Source of the DNA: CAYVHB01 sp964450865
Lineage (GTDB): Bacteria > Bacillota > Clostridia > Saccharofermentanales > UBA5734
Length of the DNA stretch: 14,961 nucleotides
NCBI GenBank assembly: GCA_964450865.1
Contig: CAYVHB010000052.1
Span: forward strand, 1 to 14,961
Direction: 5' to 3'
Positions 13,961 through 14,961 of the stretch are shown piece after piece; position 1 is the stretch's first letter; each line of letters begins with the position of its first letter. Below the pieces are notes generated by a model, which ran no database searches, had not been told where the DNA came from, and saw nothing but the letters and a program-made list of their open reading frames with translations. The translations under genes and the position numbers were made by a program.

Positions 13961-14920
13961 GTGACGATGCATAGTGAGCATGCGGGCCGAAAGAATGAAA
14001 ATTCGCAAGAGATAACCGATGCTGCCACCAATCCGGCAGCCGCTGTGGCCCAACCGGCTGCGGCCGCTTCTCCGAATGCCGGCGCCACGCCGGCGCCGGT
14101 TCCCGCTGCCACTCGTATGGATAGTTTCGAGCGCCTGATGGAGCAGGCCCCGTTTTCGGTGATTATTTCCCGGGTCCGGGATGGTACCTTGCGCTATGGC
14201 AATCAGCGCGCCAAGCTGCAGTTTGGTTTTAGCGGCCAGGAAGGCATCGGCCTGGCTGCCAGTGATTTTTACGTGCATGTATCCGATCGGGATCGATTCC
14301 TGCAGCAGATCTTTACCCAGGGCAGCGCCCAGGACTGGGAGATGGAGCTGCGGGACTTGCAGGGCCAGGCCTATTGGGCCCTGATGTCCGGGACCCTCAC
14401 CGAGTATGAAAATGAACCGGCGATCATGGTTGCGATTAAAAATATCGATGTCCGCAAGAAGGCGCAGATGGCCTTGCAGGATCAGAGTCACGTGCTTGAG
14501 GAACGGGTCAAGGAATTAAACTGCCTTTATTCGGTATTTGCTTTGACCGAGCAAGATCAGCTGACCGTGGATATGATTCTGCAGCAGGTTGTAAGCCTGA
14601 TGGTTAATGGCTGGCAATATCCGGAAATAACCGAAGTCCAGATCGAGTGGGCCGGGCGCATCTTTGCGACACCGGGCTTCAAGCTGTCGGCCTGGCAGCA
14701 GGTCGTGACGCAGGAGACAGCGGCCGGGGATCCGGTCCGGCTGATTATTGCCTATCAGGAGGAGCGGCCATCGGCTGACGAAGGCCCGTTCCTGGCCGAG
14801 GAACGGGACCTGGCTGCGGCGATCGTGCATCGTCTGGCAGAGGTGCTGGCGCGCCGCCGCCTGGCTGACCTGGCAGCCGAACAGACCGCGCTGGTCCAGC
14901 TGATGTATCGTGAGTTTTGA
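13961..14920 (+). CDS. PAS plus GAF-like sensor protein without output domain
   Basis: A 319-residue soluble protein. An N-terminal Ala/Pro-rich low-complexity stretch (about 20-50) is followed by a PAS domain (about 52-165), with MEQAPFSVIISRVRDG at its start and a PAC-like end (AIMVAIKNIDVRKKAQ). A short coiled coil with EERVKELNCLYSVF follows, and then a GAF-like region ending in EERPSADEGPFLAEERDL and a helix to residue 310. In proteins I recall with this KELNCLYS / EGPF...EERDL arrangement, a histidine kinase, phosphatase or GGDEF domain usually follows. Here the frame ends right after the connecting helix, at TGA 14918-14920. It may act as a separate sensor subunit or be a truncated protein. 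The GTG at 13961 has GAGGTGG 6 nt upstream and is preferred to the ATG two codons later. Confidence 0.75.
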   Translation: MTMHSEHAGRKNENSQEITDAATNPAAAVAQPAAAASPNAGATPAPVPAATRMDSFERLMEQAPFSVIISRVRDGTLRYGNQRAKLQFGFSGQEGIGLAASDFYVHVSDRDRFLQQIFTQGSAQDWEMELRDLQGQAYWALMSGTLTEYENEPAIMVAIKNIDVRKKAQMALQDQSHVLEERVKELNCLYSVFALTEQDQLTVDMILQQVVSLMVNGWQYPEITEVQIEWAGRIFATPGFKLSAWQQVVTQETAAGDPVRLIIAYQEERPSADEGPFLAEERDLAAAIVHRLAEVLARRRLADLAAEQTALVQLMYREF

Positions 14921-14961
14921 ATTAGTTTGTACTATAAATCCCGTTCAGTCGTTTTTCGTCT
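14921..14961. other. Right edge, no feature seen
   Basis: The last 41 bases are AT-rich with a TTTTT run at 14952-14956 but no stem before it that would make a terminator. The next gene, if any, starts outside the window. Confidence 0.5.

Overview
The window looks like a chromosomal segment of an anaerobic, Gram-positive-type bacterium, probably a member of the Clostridia (Firmicutes). I base this on several things seen together: strong AGGAGG-type ribosome binding sites, TTG and GTG starts, a BspA-like leucine-rich-repeat protein with an InlB/Listeria-Bacteroides type repeat, an NlpC/P60 wall hydrolase with an SH3b domain, a fused CoA-disulfide reductase/rhodanese, a His-type (SipW/ER-like) S24/S26 peptidase, and glycogen debranching. 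Genes look fairly GC-rich and the long intergenic stretches are AT-rich. No genus can be named from the sequence alone. I saw no tRNA, rRNA, CRISPR array, transposase or phage gene.

Layout. 1-321 holds no convincing gene. 401-1687 (minus) is a membrane-anchored SH3b-NlpC/P60 peptidoglycan hydrolase with a terminator at its 3' side; its 5' leader carries a 41-bp tandem repeat, and a probable promoter lies among several TGTGA/TCACA half-sites. After an AT-rich gap come, on the plus strand, a possible 61-codon leader ORF and a multi-TM GGDEF diguanylate cyclase with an intact I-site (2603-3748), then an ABC exporter half-transporter (3876-5693). A gap with a 23-bp tandem repeat follows, then a secreted LRR protein (6018-7922), a 53-residue peptide gene with a TTG start (7968-8129), an overlapping 122-residue single-TM protein (8119-8487) and an S24/S26 peptidase (8644-9144). 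Facing these on the minus strand are a GlgX/isoamylase-type debranching enzyme (9189-11456) and, beyond a terminator and a 375-bp gap, a CoA-disulfide reductase-rhodanese (11832-13643). Divergent from the latter is a PAS plus GAF-like sensor protein with no output domain (13961-14920).

How the genes may work together. The most interesting group is the plus-strand set from 3876 to 9144: an ABC exporter, a secreted LRR protein, a short peptide, a small bitopic membrane protein and a membrane-associated S24/S26 peptidase. The 53-residue peptide has a Tyr-x-Lys-Pro...Ile-x-x-Phe...Thr-Ser-Gly pattern that, from memory, resembles short uncharacterised peptides of Clostridia encoded near such peptidases and ABC exporters. 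I propose, as inference only, a peptide maturation/export locus. The PqqD-like and nucleotidyltransferase genes that I recall from comparable loci are not in this window. The other genes (c-di-GMP synthesis, wall hydrolysis, glycogen debranching, thiol redox, sensing) look like ordinary housekeeping or signalling functions with no visible link to the peptide locus.
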